Shown here piece by piece: positions 53,514-63,045 of a stretch of DNA of 64,000 bases. Under the pieces are notes generated by a model, which ran no database searches, was not told the origin of the DNA, and saw nothing but the letters and a program-made list of their open reading frames with translations. Where the stretch lies: the NCBI GenBank assembly GCA_027214125.1, contig JAPWHF010000005.1:62951-126950 (forward strand). Reading direction: 5' to 3'. This DNA comes from Zoogloeaceae bacterium G21618-S1 (GTDB lineage Bacteria; Pseudomonadota; Gammaproteobacteria; Burkholderiales; Rhodocyclaceae). Position numbers and translations under genes: made by a program. Each line of letters begins with the position of its first letter. Position 1 is the first letter of the stretch.

Positions 53514-54710
53514 TTAAACGCGTTCGAAAATACCCGCCGCGCCCATACCGGTGCCGATGCACATGGTGACCATGCCGTACTTGACGGTGGGGTCACGCTG
53601 CATGGCGCTCATGATGGTGGCGGTGCGGATCGCACCGGTGGCACCAAGCGGGTGGCCCAGCGCGATGGCGCCGCCCAGCGGGTTCACCTTGCTCGGGTCG
53701 AGCTCCAGCTGGCGCATCACCGCCAGCGATTGCGCGGCGAAGGCTTCGTTCAGCTCGATCCAGTCCAGCTGCGACTGCGTCAGACCACCGGCCTTGAGCG
53801 CACGCGGGATGGCCTCGATCGGGCCGATGCCCATGATGTGCGGCGGCACACCGGCCACCGAGAAGCTGACGAAGCGGGCGATCGGCGTCACGCCATAGCG
53901 CTTGACCGCGGCCTCGCTCATCAGCAGCACCGCGCCGGCGCCATCGGACATCTGCGAGCTGTTGCCGGCGGTGACCGACCCACGCGCGGCGAACACCGGG
54001 CGCAGTTTGCCGAGCTTTTCGAGCGCCGCATCCGCGCGCGGGCCTTCATCGGTGTCGCACAGCGATTCGATCACGCGGACCGTGCCGCCCTCGCCCGGCA
54101 CATGCGTCTGCACCATGTAAGGGGTGATCTCGTCCCTGAAGTGGCCGGCGGCAATCGCCGCGCAGGCGCGCTGATTGGACTGCAGCGCGAAGGCGTCCTG
54201 GTCCTCGCGGCTGACCTTCCATTGCTCGGCAACCTTCTCGGCGGTCAGGCCCATGCCGAAGGCGATGCCAAAGTTCTCTTCCTTCGCGAAGATGGCCGGG
54301 TTGAGGCTCACCTTGTTGCCCATGATCTGCGGCATCACGCTCATCGACTCGGTGCCGGCAGCGATCATCACGTCGGCCTGGCCGAGGCGGATCTGGTTGG
54401 CGGCGTCGGACACCGCCTGGATGCCCGAGGCGCAGAAGCGGTTGGTGGTCACGCCCGGCACGCTGTCCGGCAGGCCGGCCAGCAGCAGGCCGATACGGGC
54501 CACGTTCATGCCCTGCTCGGCTTCGGGCATGGCGCAGCCGACGATCACGTCGCCGATCTCCGAGGCATCCAGCCCCGGCACCTTGTCGACCACGGCGCGC
54601 AGCACATGGGCGAGCATGTCGTCGGGGCGCACGTTGCGGAACATGCCGTTGCGCTTGGCCACCGGGGTACGGGTGGCGGCGACGATGTAGGCTTCTTGAA
54701 TCTGTTTCAT
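53514..54710 (-). CDS. fadA: Acetyl-CoA C-acyltransferase (thiolase, FadA type)
   Basis: A 398-residue thiolase. The nucleophilic cysteine lies in TTNRFCASGIQAVSDAA (about residue 92), with LNEAFAAQS, GGAIALGHPLGATGA and the C-terminal cysteine segment TMCIGTGMGAAGIFE. It cleaves 3-ketoacyl-CoA in the last beta-oxidation step. The start lies 13 bp after the FadN-type gene, so the two form an operon and probably a complex. Confidence 0.93.
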   Translation of the reverse strand: MKQIQEAYIVAATRTPVAKRNGMFRNVRPDDMLAHVLRAVVDKVPGLDASEIGDVIVGCAMPEAEQGMNVARIGLLLAGLPDSVPGVTTNRFCASGIQAVSDAANQIRLGQADVMIAAGTESMSVMPQIMGNKVSLNPAIFAKEENFGIAFGMGLTAEKVAEQWKVSREDQDAFALQSNQRACAAIAAGHFRDEITPYMVQTHVPGEGGTVRVIESLCDTDEGPRADAALEKLGKLRPVFAARGSVTAGNSSQMSDGAGAVLLMSEAAVKRYGVTPIARFVSFSVAGVPPHIMGIGPIEAIPRALKAGGLTQSQLDWIELNEAFAAQSLAVMRQLELDPSKVNPLGGAIALGHPLGATGAIRTATIMSAMQRDPTVKYGMVTMCIGTGMGAAGIFERV

Positions 54711-54723
54711 CTGTGTCTCCCGA

Positions 54724-57105
54724 TCAGTTACGCAGCGGCTTGCCGGTTTCCAGCATATGCACGATGCGCTGCTGGGTTTTTTCGTTCTTGAGCAGCGTGA
54801 CGAACTGGGCGCGCTCGACGTCGAGAATCCACTGCTCGCTCACCCGCGCATTGGTCTCCACCTCGCCACCGCACAAGGCAGTCGCAGCGGCCTTGGCCAC
54901 GGTGTAGTCGTGCGCGGAGATAAAGCCGCCTTCGGCCATGTTCATCAGCATCATTTCGCAGGTGGCAATGCCGTTGCGACCGGCGACCGTCACCGCGTTG
55001 CTCATCATCGGCGGGCGGTAGCCGGCTTCGGCCATGGCGCGCGCCCGGCGGATCGCCGCGTAGAGCAGCTCGTGCGGGTTGAACAGAATGTCGTCCGAGG
55101 CCTTGGCGAAGCCCAGCTGCACGGCTTCTAGCGCACTCTTGGCGACGGTCGCCATGGCGATGGTCTGGAAGCTGTTCTGGATGTAGAGATACACATCGCC
55201 GCCGGCCGCGCGCTGCGCCAGGGTGTGCGCCTGCAGGGCGAACTCCTTGCAGCCACCTCCGGCGGGGATCAGGCCCACGCCGGCTTCAACCAACCCGACA
55301 TAGCTCTCCAGCGCCATCACGCGGTGCGCGGCGTGCATCACAAACTCGCAGCCGCCGCCCAGCGCCATGCCCTGCACCGCAGCCACCACCGGCACCTGCG
55401 CATGCTTGAGGGTCATCGAGGCGCGCTGGAACTTGTCCACCGTGCGCTCGAGCAGGTCGAACTCGCCGGCCTTGAGCGCTTCGGCCACCTGCATCAGGTT
55501 GGCACCGACGGCGAAGGGCGCGTCATGCCACACCACCAGGGCGTCGAGATCGCGCTCGGCGCGGGCCACGGCCTCGATCACGCCATCGAGCACTTCATTG
55601 CCGATGGCATGGGCTTTCGAGGTGATCGACAAAATGCCGATGCGCGCATCCTGGTCCGGGCGCACCCACAGGCGCACGCCTTCGTTCTCCCACAGCGTCT
55701 CGCCGCGGTCCTTGGGCGCCTCGCCGAGCACCTGCTCGGGATACAGCTGGCGCTCGTACACCGTCAGCGCAGAGCGCGCCTTCAGCGCGTCATCGGCGGC
55801 GGAGTAGGACCCGGCCGCTTCATGCACGCCCTTGCGGGCAAACACCCAGGCCGGCAGCGGGGCATTGACCATGGTCTTGCCGGCGTCGATGTCGGCCTGA
55901 ATCGCTTGGGCGATATCGGCCCAGCCAGCCGCCTGCCAGGTCTCGAACGGGCCCATGCTCCAGCCGAAGCCCCAGCGCATGGCGAAATCCAGATCGCGGG
56001 CGTTGTCGGCGATGTCGGCCAGGTGATAGGCGCAGTAGTGGAACACGTCGCGGAAGATGGCCCACAGGAACTGCGCCTGCGGGTGGCGGCTGGCGCGCAG
56101 CTGAACGAACTTCTCGGCCGGATTGCGGTTCTTGAGAATGGCCGCCACTTCCGGCGCCACCTCGCCGGCACTGGGGCGGTAGTCCTGCTGCGCCACGTCC
56201 AGCACCATGATTTTCTTGCCTTCCTTGCGGAAGATGCCGGCGCGGGTCTTCTGCCCCAGCGCACCTTTCTCGATCAAGGCTTTCAACCACAGCGGCGCCT
56301 TGAACAGGCTGTGCCACGGGTCGTTCGGCAAGGTCGCGTCCATGGTGCCGATCACATGCGCCAGGGTGTCGAGGCCGACGACGTCGGCGGTGCGGTAGGT
56401 CGCGCTCTTGGGGCGGCCGATGCTCGGCCCGGTCAGTGCATCGACTTCGTCAAATCCGAGGCCGAGCTGCTGGGTGTGATGCATCACCGCCAGAATCGAA
56501 AACACGCCGACGCGGTTGGCGACGAAGTTGGGCGTGTCCTTGGCGCGCACGATGCTCTTGCCCAGGCGGGTGGTCAGCCAGGTTTCGAGATCGTCGAGCA
56601 TCGCGGCATCGGTCGTCGCGGTGGCGATCAGCTCGACCAGCGGCATGTAGCGCGGCGGGTTGAAGAAGTGGATGCCGCAGAAGCGCGGGCGCAACTCGGC
56701 GGGCATGCCTTCGGACAGCGCGTTGATCGGCAGGCCAGAGGTGTTGGAGGCGAAGATGGCATCCGGGCGAATGAAGGGCGCGACCTTGGCGTAGAGGTCG
56801 AGCTTCCACTCCATCTTTTCGGCGATGGCCTCGATGATCAGATCGCACTCGCGCAGCTTTTCCAGATCCGAGCCGTAGTTGGCGGCCTCGATGTACTGCG
56901 CACGGTCCTTGCTGCCCAGCGGCTTGGGGTCGAGCTTCTTGAGGCTGGCGATGGCCTTGTCCACGATGCCGTTGGGCTTGCCGTCCTTGGCCGGCAGGTC
57001 GAACAGCACGACGGGCACATCGGCGTTGGCGCAGTGGGCGGCGATCTGTGCCCCCATCACACCGGCGCCCAGCACCGCCACCTTACGAATGATCAGTTTG
57101 CTCAC
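54724..57105 (-). CDS. fadN: 3-hydroxyacyl-CoA dehydrogenase / enoyl-CoA hydratase fusion (FadN type)
   Basis: A 793-residue fusion with the dehydrogenase first: IRKVAVLGAGVMGAQIAAHCANADVPVVLFDL is the NAD site, IHFFNPPRYMPLVELI and DTPNFVANRVGVF follow, and the crotonase domain is C-terminal (VVAAVQGMALGGGCEFVMHAAHRVMA, GVGLIPAGGGCKE with a catalytic-type Glu). This order resembles Bacillus FadN and is the reverse of E. coli FadB. It performs hydration and oxidation of enoyl-CoA. A palindromic operator lies about 190 bp upstream, and a TetR gene lies upstream in the same direction. Confidence 0.92.
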   Translation of the reverse strand: MSKLIIRKVAVLGAGVMGAQIAAHCANADVPVVLFDLPAKDGKPNGIVDKAIASLKKLDPKPLGSKDRAQYIEAANYGSDLEKLRECDLIIEAIAEKMEWKLDLYAKVAPFIRPDAIFASNTSGLPINALSEGMPAELRPRFCGIHFFNPPRYMPLVELIATATTDAAMLDDLETWLTTRLGKSIVRAKDTPNFVANRVGVFSILAVMHHTQQLGLGFDEVDALTGPSIGRPKSATYRTADVVGLDTLAHVIGTMDATLPNDPWHSLFKAPLWLKALIEKGALGQKTRAGIFRKEGKKIMVLDVAQQDYRPSAGEVAPEVAAILKNRNPAEKFVQLRASRHPQAQFLWAIFRDVFHYCAYHLADIADNARDLDFAMRWGFGWSMGPFETWQAAGWADIAQAIQADIDAGKTMVNAPLPAWVFARKGVHEAAGSYSAADDALKARSALTVYERQLYPEQVLGEAPKDRGETLWENEGVRLWVRPDQDARIGILSITSKAHAIGNEVLDGVIEAVARAERDLDALVVWHDAPFAVGANLMQVAEALKAGEFDLLERTVDKFQRASMTLKHAQVPVVAAVQGMALGGGCEFVMHAAHRVMALESYVGLVEAGVGLIPAGGGCKEFALQAHTLAQRAAGGDVYLYIQNSFQTIAMATVAKSALEAVQLGFAKASDDILFNPHELLYAAIRRARAMAEAGYRPPMMSNAVTVAGRNGIATCEMMLMNMAEGGFISAHDYTVAKAAATALCGGEVETNARVSEQWILDVERAQFVTLLKNEKTQQRIVHMLETGKPLRN

Positions 57106-57295
57106 ATGCTCCTCCTGTCACTTCCGTGAATGCGTTGAGCGATGTTGCCGCGATGCCCTTCGGACGATGCCGAAGCTCAAGGCCAACTCGCACTTTTTGT
57201 TCTACCCAGCGGTCAATATGGCTCGCCTCGACAGTCTTTTCCACCTGTCTGAATGACGCAGCAACGGGCAGATCTGTTTCGATCAATAAAATAGA

Positions 57296-57311
57296 TCGAA
57301 CGTTCGTTTGA
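57296..57311. promoter_or_regulatory. Palindromic operator TCGAACGTTCGTTTGA
   Basis: This 16-mer is 14/16 identical to the site before the dienoyl-CoA-isomerase-like gene and includes the palindrome CGAACGTTCG. It sits between the tetR stop and the fadN start. The rest of the 247-bp gap shows no other clear signal. Confidence 0.66.
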
Positions 57312-57352
57312 ATTCTAGCGTAAAAAAATGGTTTGGCAAGCCCTCTCGAACA

Positions 57353-58045
57353 TCATGTGCTCAAGGCCGCGGCCAAAGCGCCCGCCGTCGGCGCCAAATC
57401 GGCGCTGGGCGCATTGAAGCCCGCCACGATAAAAGGCATCAGACGCCGCAACATCGCCTCAGGACAGCCGGCCTCTCCCAGCGCGTAGATCTCGGTCATG
57501 CGCATCACGTCCTTGCCCGCCATGGCATAAGCGACTATGCCAACGAAGAAATACATCCGCCAGACCACGTCCGCCTCCGACAACGCCGGCAAGGCGCGCA
57601 TGAAGGCGCACTTGTAGCGCTCGACCGCCTCGGCATACTCGGTGGGGAAAAAGTCCTCTACCCCAGCCTCGGGTTCGTAAAAGGCCCGACCGATCATCTG
57701 CTTGAACACCGCGCCTGAGATATTGCCCTTGCGGGTCAGGCGCAGCGCAGACGAGATGAACGCCTCAACCAGCACATCCACCGAAATCGGCGCGCCACCG
57801 GCCTGCTTCTCCAGCCGGTCGAGGTAGCCCACGCGACTGGTATCGCGCTGCCCCAGCGCCCGGGCATAGACAGCCTCCATCAAGCCCTTCTTGGAGCCGA
57901 AGTGATAACTCACCATCGCCAGAGGTACCTCGGCCTCGGTGGTGATCCGTCGCACCGACGTGGCAGCAAAGCCGTGTTCGGTGAACAGATGCTCGGCGGC
58001 ATCGAGAAGGCGGGTCTTGGCGTCCGTGGTATCGCTGCGGGTCAT
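57353..58045 (-). CDS. TetR/AcrR family regulator, probable regulator of the adjacent beta-oxidation genes
   Basis: A 230-residue repressor. The helix-turn-helix is RLLDAAEHLFTEHGFAATSVRRITTEAEVPLAMVSYHFGSKKGLMEAVYARAL. The C-terminal ligand domain contains GRAFYEPEAGVEDFF and RMYFFVGIVAYAMAG, a style seen in fatty-acid-responsive TetR proteins such as PsrA. It lies between fadL and fadN, and three matching palindromes in the neighbourhood are likely binding sites. The ligand is presumably an acyl-CoA or fatty acid, by analogy only. Confidence 0.87.
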   Translation of the reverse strand: MTRSDTTDAKTRLLDAAEHLFTEHGFAATSVRRITTEAEVPLAMVSYHFGSKKGLMEAVYARALGQRDTSRVGYLDRLEKQAGGAPISVDVLVEAFISSALRLTRKGNISGAVFKQMIGRAFYEPEAGVEDFFPTEYAEAVERYKCAFMRALPALSEADVVWRMYFFVGIVAYAMAGKDVMRMTEIYALGEAGCPEAMLRRLMPFIVAGFNAPSADLAPTAGALAAALST

Positions 58046-58060
58046 TTATCTGTCAAGGAA

Positions 58061-58091
58061 AAGAAAAACGGCGCGACTATCGCCGCGCCGT
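58061..58091 (-). terminator. Rho-independent terminator of fadL
   Basis: An 8-bp GC stem ACGGCGCG/CGCGCCGT (58068-58075/58084-58091) is followed on the minus strand by a T-rich run (TTTTTCTT). It lies 16 bp after the fadL stop and separates fadL from tetR. Confidence 0.87.
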
Positions 58092-58107
58092 GTCGATCCG
58101 GCGAGGA

Positions 58108-59406
58108 TCAGAACGCCATCGAGTACTGAGCGCCGAGGATCCAGACTCGGGCATCGTACTTGCCGGTGACCGTACCACGGTTCTTGGTGGGATCGGCATT
58201 GGTCTGATTGTTGTTGATGCTCGACTCATTCACCATGAGGTACGACACCCCCAGGTCAAGCTTCGACGCCGGCGTAACATTCCACTGCGCACCAACACTC
58301 AGCCATGTACGGTTGCTGTCGGGCAGCGATACCAGCCGCGTGCTCGGGCCGCGCACCGGGCTTTGATCATACGCCACGCCGAATTTCAGCTTCCAGTCAT
58401 CGTTCAGCTTGTAGTTGGCCCCCAGGGCCACACGCCAGGTATCGCGAAACTCGGCGTCAAGCGACTGGGCCGTCTGGCCGCTGGAGGCACCGGAGGTGCG
58501 GACGATATCCAGCGTCTTGATACTGCTCCAACCCGTCCAGGATACATCCCCCAGCATTTCCCAACGTTCATTCAGTTGCTGGGCAACACTCAGGATGAAG
58601 GTATCCGGCAGTTCGACGTCAACCTCGGCATCACTGCCAGTCGCGGTCAGTGTCGCACTCGAGCTATCAACTGTCAGATCACCCTTGAGCGTGTGCTTGA
58701 TCTTCGAACGGTACGACACGCCCAGCTTGGTACTATCTGACAGCGTAAACAACGCCCCGACGTTCCAGCCCCAGGCATCCCCAGCCGCATCCAATGTCAC
58801 ATGAGACTGCGACAACGGGAACGGCCCGAAATCGTTGATAGCGACCCGACGCACATACTCCGCCTCCATCCGCTGCCAGTTGATGCCCGCGCCGATCGAC
58901 ACCTTGTCGTTGATTCGATAGGCAATCGACGGATTGATGTTGAAGGTTTTGATGTCGAACTTGATCGCCTGTGCGGCGCCAACCCACGGATCGTCATACT
59001 CGGTCACAAGTCCGAACGGTGCGCTGATGCCGACACCGACATACAGATCCTTGTTCAAGGCCCAGGACATGTAGGCGTTCGGGATAAAGGCCCAAGATCC
59101 AGCATCGTTTCCGTTACCACTCGAAGCAAATGCACTGGTCGGCGTCGAGCCGTCATCCTTGAACTTGAACGTCGGCCGAACCGCGTTCAAACCAGCGGAG
59201 ACCTCACGCTCTTTCAACTGAGTCATACCCGCCGGGTTAAAGAAGATGGTGCTGGCATTGTCGGCCACCGCGGCCGAACCTGCATACGCATTGCCGAGCC
59301 CGCTCGCGTTCTGCTCCAGCAACTGGAAACCCGCCGCTGTCGCGTGACCACTCCCGAGTGCCAGCAGAGCTAGCGGTACCAAACGTGCCATGTACTTCAT
59401 TTTCAT
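58108..59406 (-). CDS. fadL: FadL/OmpP1 family outer-membrane fatty-acid transporter
   Basis: A 432-residue outer-membrane barrel. The signal peptide ends at HATAAG, and mature GFQLLEQNASGLGNAYAGSAAVADNASTIFFNPAGMTQL is the classic FadL hatch (plug with NPA). The C-terminus ends in AQYSMAF with a terminal Phe for barrel assembly. It takes up long-chain fatty acids or other hydrophobic compounds such as hydrocarbons. Its position beside the beta-oxidation genes supports a lipid uptake role. Confidence 0.94.
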   Translation of the reverse strand: MKMKYMARLVPLALLALGSGHATAAGFQLLEQNASGLGNAYAGSAAVADNASTIFFNPAGMTQLKEREVSAGLNAVRPTFKFKDDGSTPTSAFASSGNGNDAGSWAFIPNAYMSWALNKDLYVGVGISAPFGLVTEYDDPWVGAAQAIKFDIKTFNINPSIAYRINDKVSIGAGINWQRMEAEYVRRVAINDFGPFPLSQSHVTLDAAGDAWGWNVGALFTLSDSTKLGVSYRSKIKHTLKGDLTVDSSSATLTATGSDAEVDVELPDTFILSVAQQLNERWEMLGDVSWTGWSSIKTLDIVRTSGASSGQTAQSLDAEFRDTWRVALGANYKLNDDWKLKFGVAYDQSPVRGPSTRLVSLPDSNRTWLSVGAQWNVTPASKLDLGVSYLMVNESSINNNQTNADPTKNRGTVTGKYDARVWILGAQYSMAF

Positions 59407-59514
59407 TTTATCGTCTCCTCACTGCGCCAAATAATGCCCTTGCGGGTCTTTTCCCCGATCCTTGTGTGCCGGGGACGTAATACTGGTCGCCACACCCCGT
59501 GGCGCCCTTTCAAA

Positions 59515-59925
59515 TCACTTCGTTACTGACGGCAAAGGCCGCTTTTTTCCTTCGTTGTCCACCGACACATAGGTCAGCTTGGCTTCGGTCACCTTGACCA
59601 CCACCGGGTCTTCGGGGTGCCGCTCTGCATAGACCTCGACCGCGATGGTGATTGAGGTCCGCCCTTCCTTGACGATGGTGGCGTAGAAGCTGAGCAGGTC
59701 ACCTACCGACACCGGCTGCTTGAACAGGAAGGAGTCGATGCTGATGGTCGCCACCCGTCCACACGCGCGGCGCCGCGCCGGAATCGCGCCGGCGATATCA
59801 ACCTGCGCCGCGATCCAGCCGCCAAACACGTCACCGGTCGGATTAGTGTCGGCCGGCATCGGCATCACGCGCAGGGCGAGATCCCGGTCGTCGGGCAGAT
59901 TGCAGATTTGAGTGTCGTGGGTCAT
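59515..59925 (-). CDS. yciA: Acyl-CoA thioesterase YciA type (hotdog fold)
   Basis: A 136-residue hotdog thioesterase starting at MTHDTQICNLPDDRDLALRVMPMPADTNPTGDVFGGWIAAQVDIAGAI. The catalytic Asp is expected in NPTGDVFGGW. ATISIDSFLFKQPVSVGDLLSFYATIV and TEAKLTYVSVD complete the family pattern. It hydrolyses acyl-CoA to free CoA. It begins 19 bp after the stop of the multifunctional beta-oxidation gene, so both are probably co-transcribed. Confidence 0.92.
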   Translation of the reverse strand: MTHDTQICNLPDDRDLALRVMPMPADTNPTGDVFGGWIAAQVDIAGAIPARRRACGRVATISIDSFLFKQPVSVGDLLSFYATIVKEGRTSITIAVEVYAERHPEDPVVVKVTEAKLTYVSVDNEGKKRPLPSVTK

Positions 59926-59944
59926 GTACTGTGCTCCGTAACCG

Positions 59945-61924
59945 TCAGGCGCGCTCAGGCACCAGCGGCGTGACCGATTCATCGGTGGTAGGTGTATCGC
60001 CACGCGACCGCAAGGTCTGGATCGGCCCGCCCGAGAAAGGCGCGAAACCGGTGCCAAAAATCACCCCCGCGTCGGCCAGGTCGCCATCGGCCACCACGCC
60101 AGCGTGTACACAGCGCTTCGTGGCCTGCAGGAGTGGTTCGATGATACGGTCAGCCAAACCGGCGGGGATTGATCCAGATGTGGCTTTTTGTGCCTTGCCG
60201 CCCGCCCACACGTAGAAACCTTCGCTGGTCTTTTTACCCAGTTTGCCCGCCTCGACCCGCTGCATCAGGCCGCGCGGCGCGGCGCCGGCGTCGCTTCCGG
60301 TGAGGGCTGCACCGGCCGCCACGGCGATGTCGAGCCCGACGGTATCGACCAGCTCGACCGGCCCGATCGGCATGCCCCAGGCCACCAGCGCGGCGTCGAT
60401 GGTCTCGGGCGCAATGCCCTCGTCCACGCAGCGCAGGGCTTCGAGCATGTAGGGGCCGAGCACGGCGTTGACCAGAAAGCCCGGCGCGCTCTTGACCGGC
60501 AGGGGCAACTTGTCGATCTTGCGCACGAAGGTGGCGGCACGTTTGACGGCCTCGGCGTCGGACTGCTCGCCAGTGACCACTTCGACCAGCGGTAGCATGG
60601 CCACCGGGTTGAAAAAGTGGATACCGACCAGGCGCTCGGGCGCGGCGAGCGCCGTGGCGATGTCTTCGAGCCGCAGGCTGGAGGTGTTGGTGGCGAGCAC
60701 CGCCCCGGGTTTGGCGCGGCGTTCGATATCGGCAAACAGCGCGCGCTTGGCCTCCAGGTTTTCGTAGATCGCCTCGATGATCACGTCGGCATGGGCCACG
60801 CCGTGGCCTTGTGGGTCGGGGATCAGGCGGTCGAGCGCGAAGCGCGCCTGACGCTTGTCGCTGCGGAATTTCTTGTCGTAGAGCTTGGCGGCGCGGGCCA
60901 CGGCCGGGGCGATACGCTCGGCGGACTGATCCTGCAGCGTCACGGTCATGCCGCGCAGCGCGCACCACGCGGCGATGTCACCGCCCATCACACCGGCACC
61001 GACCACATGCACGCGCTTGGGCGTGAAGTCACTGTCCTTGCCAAAGCCCTTGAGGCGCTCTTGCAGGAAGAACACCCGCACCAGGTTCTTGGCCGTGGAT
61101 GAACGGAAGATGGCGTCCATCGACGATGCGCTGCTCGCCGGCACGTCCAGCGCATTGCCGCCGAAGTTGGCCCAGATATCGATGATGGCGTAGGGCGCGG
61201 GGTAGTGCTCGGGCCGCGCCTTGGTGGCGACTTGCTTGCGCGCCTTGTTGGCCACCACCGACTTGAGCGGGCCGTTCAACATGCGCTGCATGAAGGGCAG
61301 TTTGCGCGCCGGCTGACCGGACATCGCCAGCACGCGGGCGGCGTTGTCCATCACGCGTGGTGCCACGCAGGCATCGACCAAACCCATGCGATGGGCGCGC
61401 TTGGCGTTCAGGCCTTTGCCGGTAAGCATCAGATCGAGCGCAGCGGCCGGGCCGATCAGCTCGGGGAGCCGCAGCATGCCGCCCCAGCCGGGCACGATGC
61501 CGAGCATCACTTCGGGCAAGGCCAACCGGGTGCCGGGCTCATCCACCGCGATTCGGTAGCGGCAGGCCAGCGCCAATTCCAGGCCGCCGCCCATGCAGTG
61601 ACCGCGAATCAGGGCCAGGGTCGGAAAGCGCACGGCGGCCAGCTGGTTCATCGCGTCCCAGCCGCGCTTGACCAGCGCCCGCGCAGCCTCGGCGGAGTTG
61701 ATACGGGTGAATTCCTCGATGTTTGCGCCGGCGATGAAACCGGCCGACTTGGCCGAAGCAATCACCAGCGCCTTGGGCGGTTGGCTGGCCAGAGCCGACA
61801 GCACGCGCGAGAACTCATCCAGCGCCTCTGACGACAGTGTGTTGGTCGTGCTGCCGGCGGCATCGAACTCCAGCCAGGCCAGCCCCTCATCTTCACGGCG
61901 CAATCGCCAATGTTTGTAGGTCAT
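59945..61924 (-). CDS. fadJ: Multifunctional enoyl-CoA hydratase / 3-hydroxyacyl-CoA dehydrogenase (FadJ/FadB type)
   Basis: A 659-residue fusion with the crotonase first: ALVIASAKSAGFIAGANIEEF, IRGHCMGGGLELALACRYRIAV and PEVMLGIVPGWGGMLRLPELIG hold the two catalytic-region glutamates. The dehydrogenase follows with VHVVGAGVMGGDIAAWCALRG, VGIHFFNPVAMLPLVEVV and SAPGFLVNAVLGPYM. This is the FadB/FadJ order, opposite to the fusion at 54724-57105. It is slightly shorter than E. coli FadJ. The start MTYKHWRLRRE is chosen because crotonase homology starts there. Confidence 0.93.
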   Translation of the reverse strand: MTYKHWRLRREDEGLAWLEFDAAGSTTNTLSSEALDEFSRVLSALASQPPKALVIASAKSAGFIAGANIEEFTRINSAEAARALVKRGWDAMNQLAAVRFPTLALIRGHCMGGGLELALACRYRIAVDEPGTRLALPEVMLGIVPGWGGMLRLPELIGPAAALDLMLTGKGLNAKRAHRMGLVDACVAPRVMDNAARVLAMSGQPARKLPFMQRMLNGPLKSVVANKARKQVATKARPEHYPAPYAIIDIWANFGGNALDVPASSASSMDAIFRSSTAKNLVRVFFLQERLKGFGKDSDFTPKRVHVVGAGVMGGDIAAWCALRGMTVTLQDQSAERIAPAVARAAKLYDKKFRSDKRQARFALDRLIPDPQGHGVAHADVIIEAIYENLEAKRALFADIERRAKPGAVLATNTSSLRLEDIATALAAPERLVGIHFFNPVAMLPLVEVVTGEQSDAEAVKRAATFVRKIDKLPLPVKSAPGFLVNAVLGPYMLEALRCVDEGIAPETIDAALVAWGMPIGPVELVDTVGLDIAVAAGAALTGSDAGAAPRGLMQRVEAGKLGKKTSEGFYVWAGGKAQKATSGSIPAGLADRIIEPLLQATKRCVHAGVVADGDLADAGVIFGTGFAPFSGGPIQTLRSRGDTPTTDESVTPLVPERA

Positions 61925-61967
61925 TCCATTTGCTCGCGTCGTTGGCGCCCGGAGTCTCCGGGGCGCA

Positions 61968-62909
61968 TCACACTTGATGTCCATGAGCAGCAAACGCCAC
62001 GCACAAGGCGCCGGCGCCCACATTGACGGCCGCGGTCTGACTCATGTGTGAGACCAGCACCTCGACGCCCGCTGCGTTCGCGGCCTTTTCCATCGTGGCA
62101 AAGCCCGGCATCGCGCTCACGCGATCGACCGGCCCGCCGTAGCTCACACAAATGCAGGGCACATCCAGGCCCTGCGCAATCTGCCGCTCGGCGCGGGCGA
62201 ACAGCGACTTCACGCCGCTCTCGAAACCACGCGCCTTGTCGACCGGGCCGGTGGTGTCCTTGTGCGCGTGCAGCACCGGCTTGACCTTGAGCAGCGAGCC
62301 GACCGCGTAAGCCGCCCAGTTCACGCTGTGATCACCTTTCTTGGCGGCGCGCCGCATGATGTAGTAGAGATCGTCGGCCACCATGAAGGCGTGCAGCCCA
62401 TCAGCAACGTGCGCCAGACGTGGGCTCATCGCGTCCAGCGCCGTGCCCGCGTCGCGCAGCCGTACCGCCTCATAGGCCAGCACGCCCTGCCCGGCAAACA
62501 GGGTGCGCGAGTTGATGACCGTCGCGCCCCAGCTCAGACTCAGCCCCGCCGCGCGGCGCACATCGCGCGCGCTTCGGCCGGCCGTGAGCGCTGCCTGCGT
62601 GGCATGCGCAAAAATCGGGCTGCGTCCGCTGGTGATGGTCATGCACACCAGGTGGTCGTAGGCGGTGACCCAGTGATTCAAAAACAGGGTTTCGATCTCG
62701 GTCGCAGACAAGGGCGCAGTCTCGGCATGCAACTCGGCACGCTTGTCCTGCCGCTCACGGTAGAACGCCGCAGTACTCACCGGGTCGCGCGTATCAACCA
62801 GATGGCGATCGCCCACACGCAAGCCGATCGGCAACACATGGATGCCTTTGTCCGCCAGGAAGTTTCCCGGCAGATCGCAGGCCGCATCGACGACCAAACC
62901 GATCCTCAT
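61968..62909 (-). CDS. DegV family fatty-acid-binding protein
   Basis: A 313-residue DegV protein. RIGLVVDAACDLPGNFLADKGIHVLPIGLRVGD is the family start (Asp-rich loop), SGRSPIFAHATQAAL holds the ligand-contacting serine region, and VADDLYYIMRRAAKK with a VGSLLKVKPVL-type segment completes the fold. In Gram-positive bacteria the relatives present fatty acids to a kinase; no kinase is here. It sits between two beta-oxidation genes, which fits a lipid role. Confidence 0.88.
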   Translation of the reverse strand: MRIGLVVDAACDLPGNFLADKGIHVLPIGLRVGDRHLVDTRDPVSTAAFYRERQDKRAELHAETAPLSATEIETLFLNHWVTAYDHLVCMTITSGRSPIFAHATQAALTAGRSARDVRRAAGLSLSWGATVINSRTLFAGQGVLAYEAVRLRDAGTALDAMSPRLAHVADGLHAFMVADDLYYIMRRAAKKGDHSVNWAAYAVGSLLKVKPVLHAHKDTTGPVDKARGFESGVKSLFARAERQIAQGLDVPCICVSYGGPVDRVSAMPGFATMEKAANAAGVEVLVSHMSQTAAVNVGAGALCVAFAAHGHQV

Positions 62910-63045
62910 CGCCGCACCTCTTCAATCCGGCCGACACGGGTTTCAAAAATGGGCGTAATACGCCCGAAGGCTACGGCGGACGCGGGGCTTGGCAATATGC
63001 AGGGGGGCATCACCGCCTCCCGCGCCCGACCGTAACCTGTCGCCC

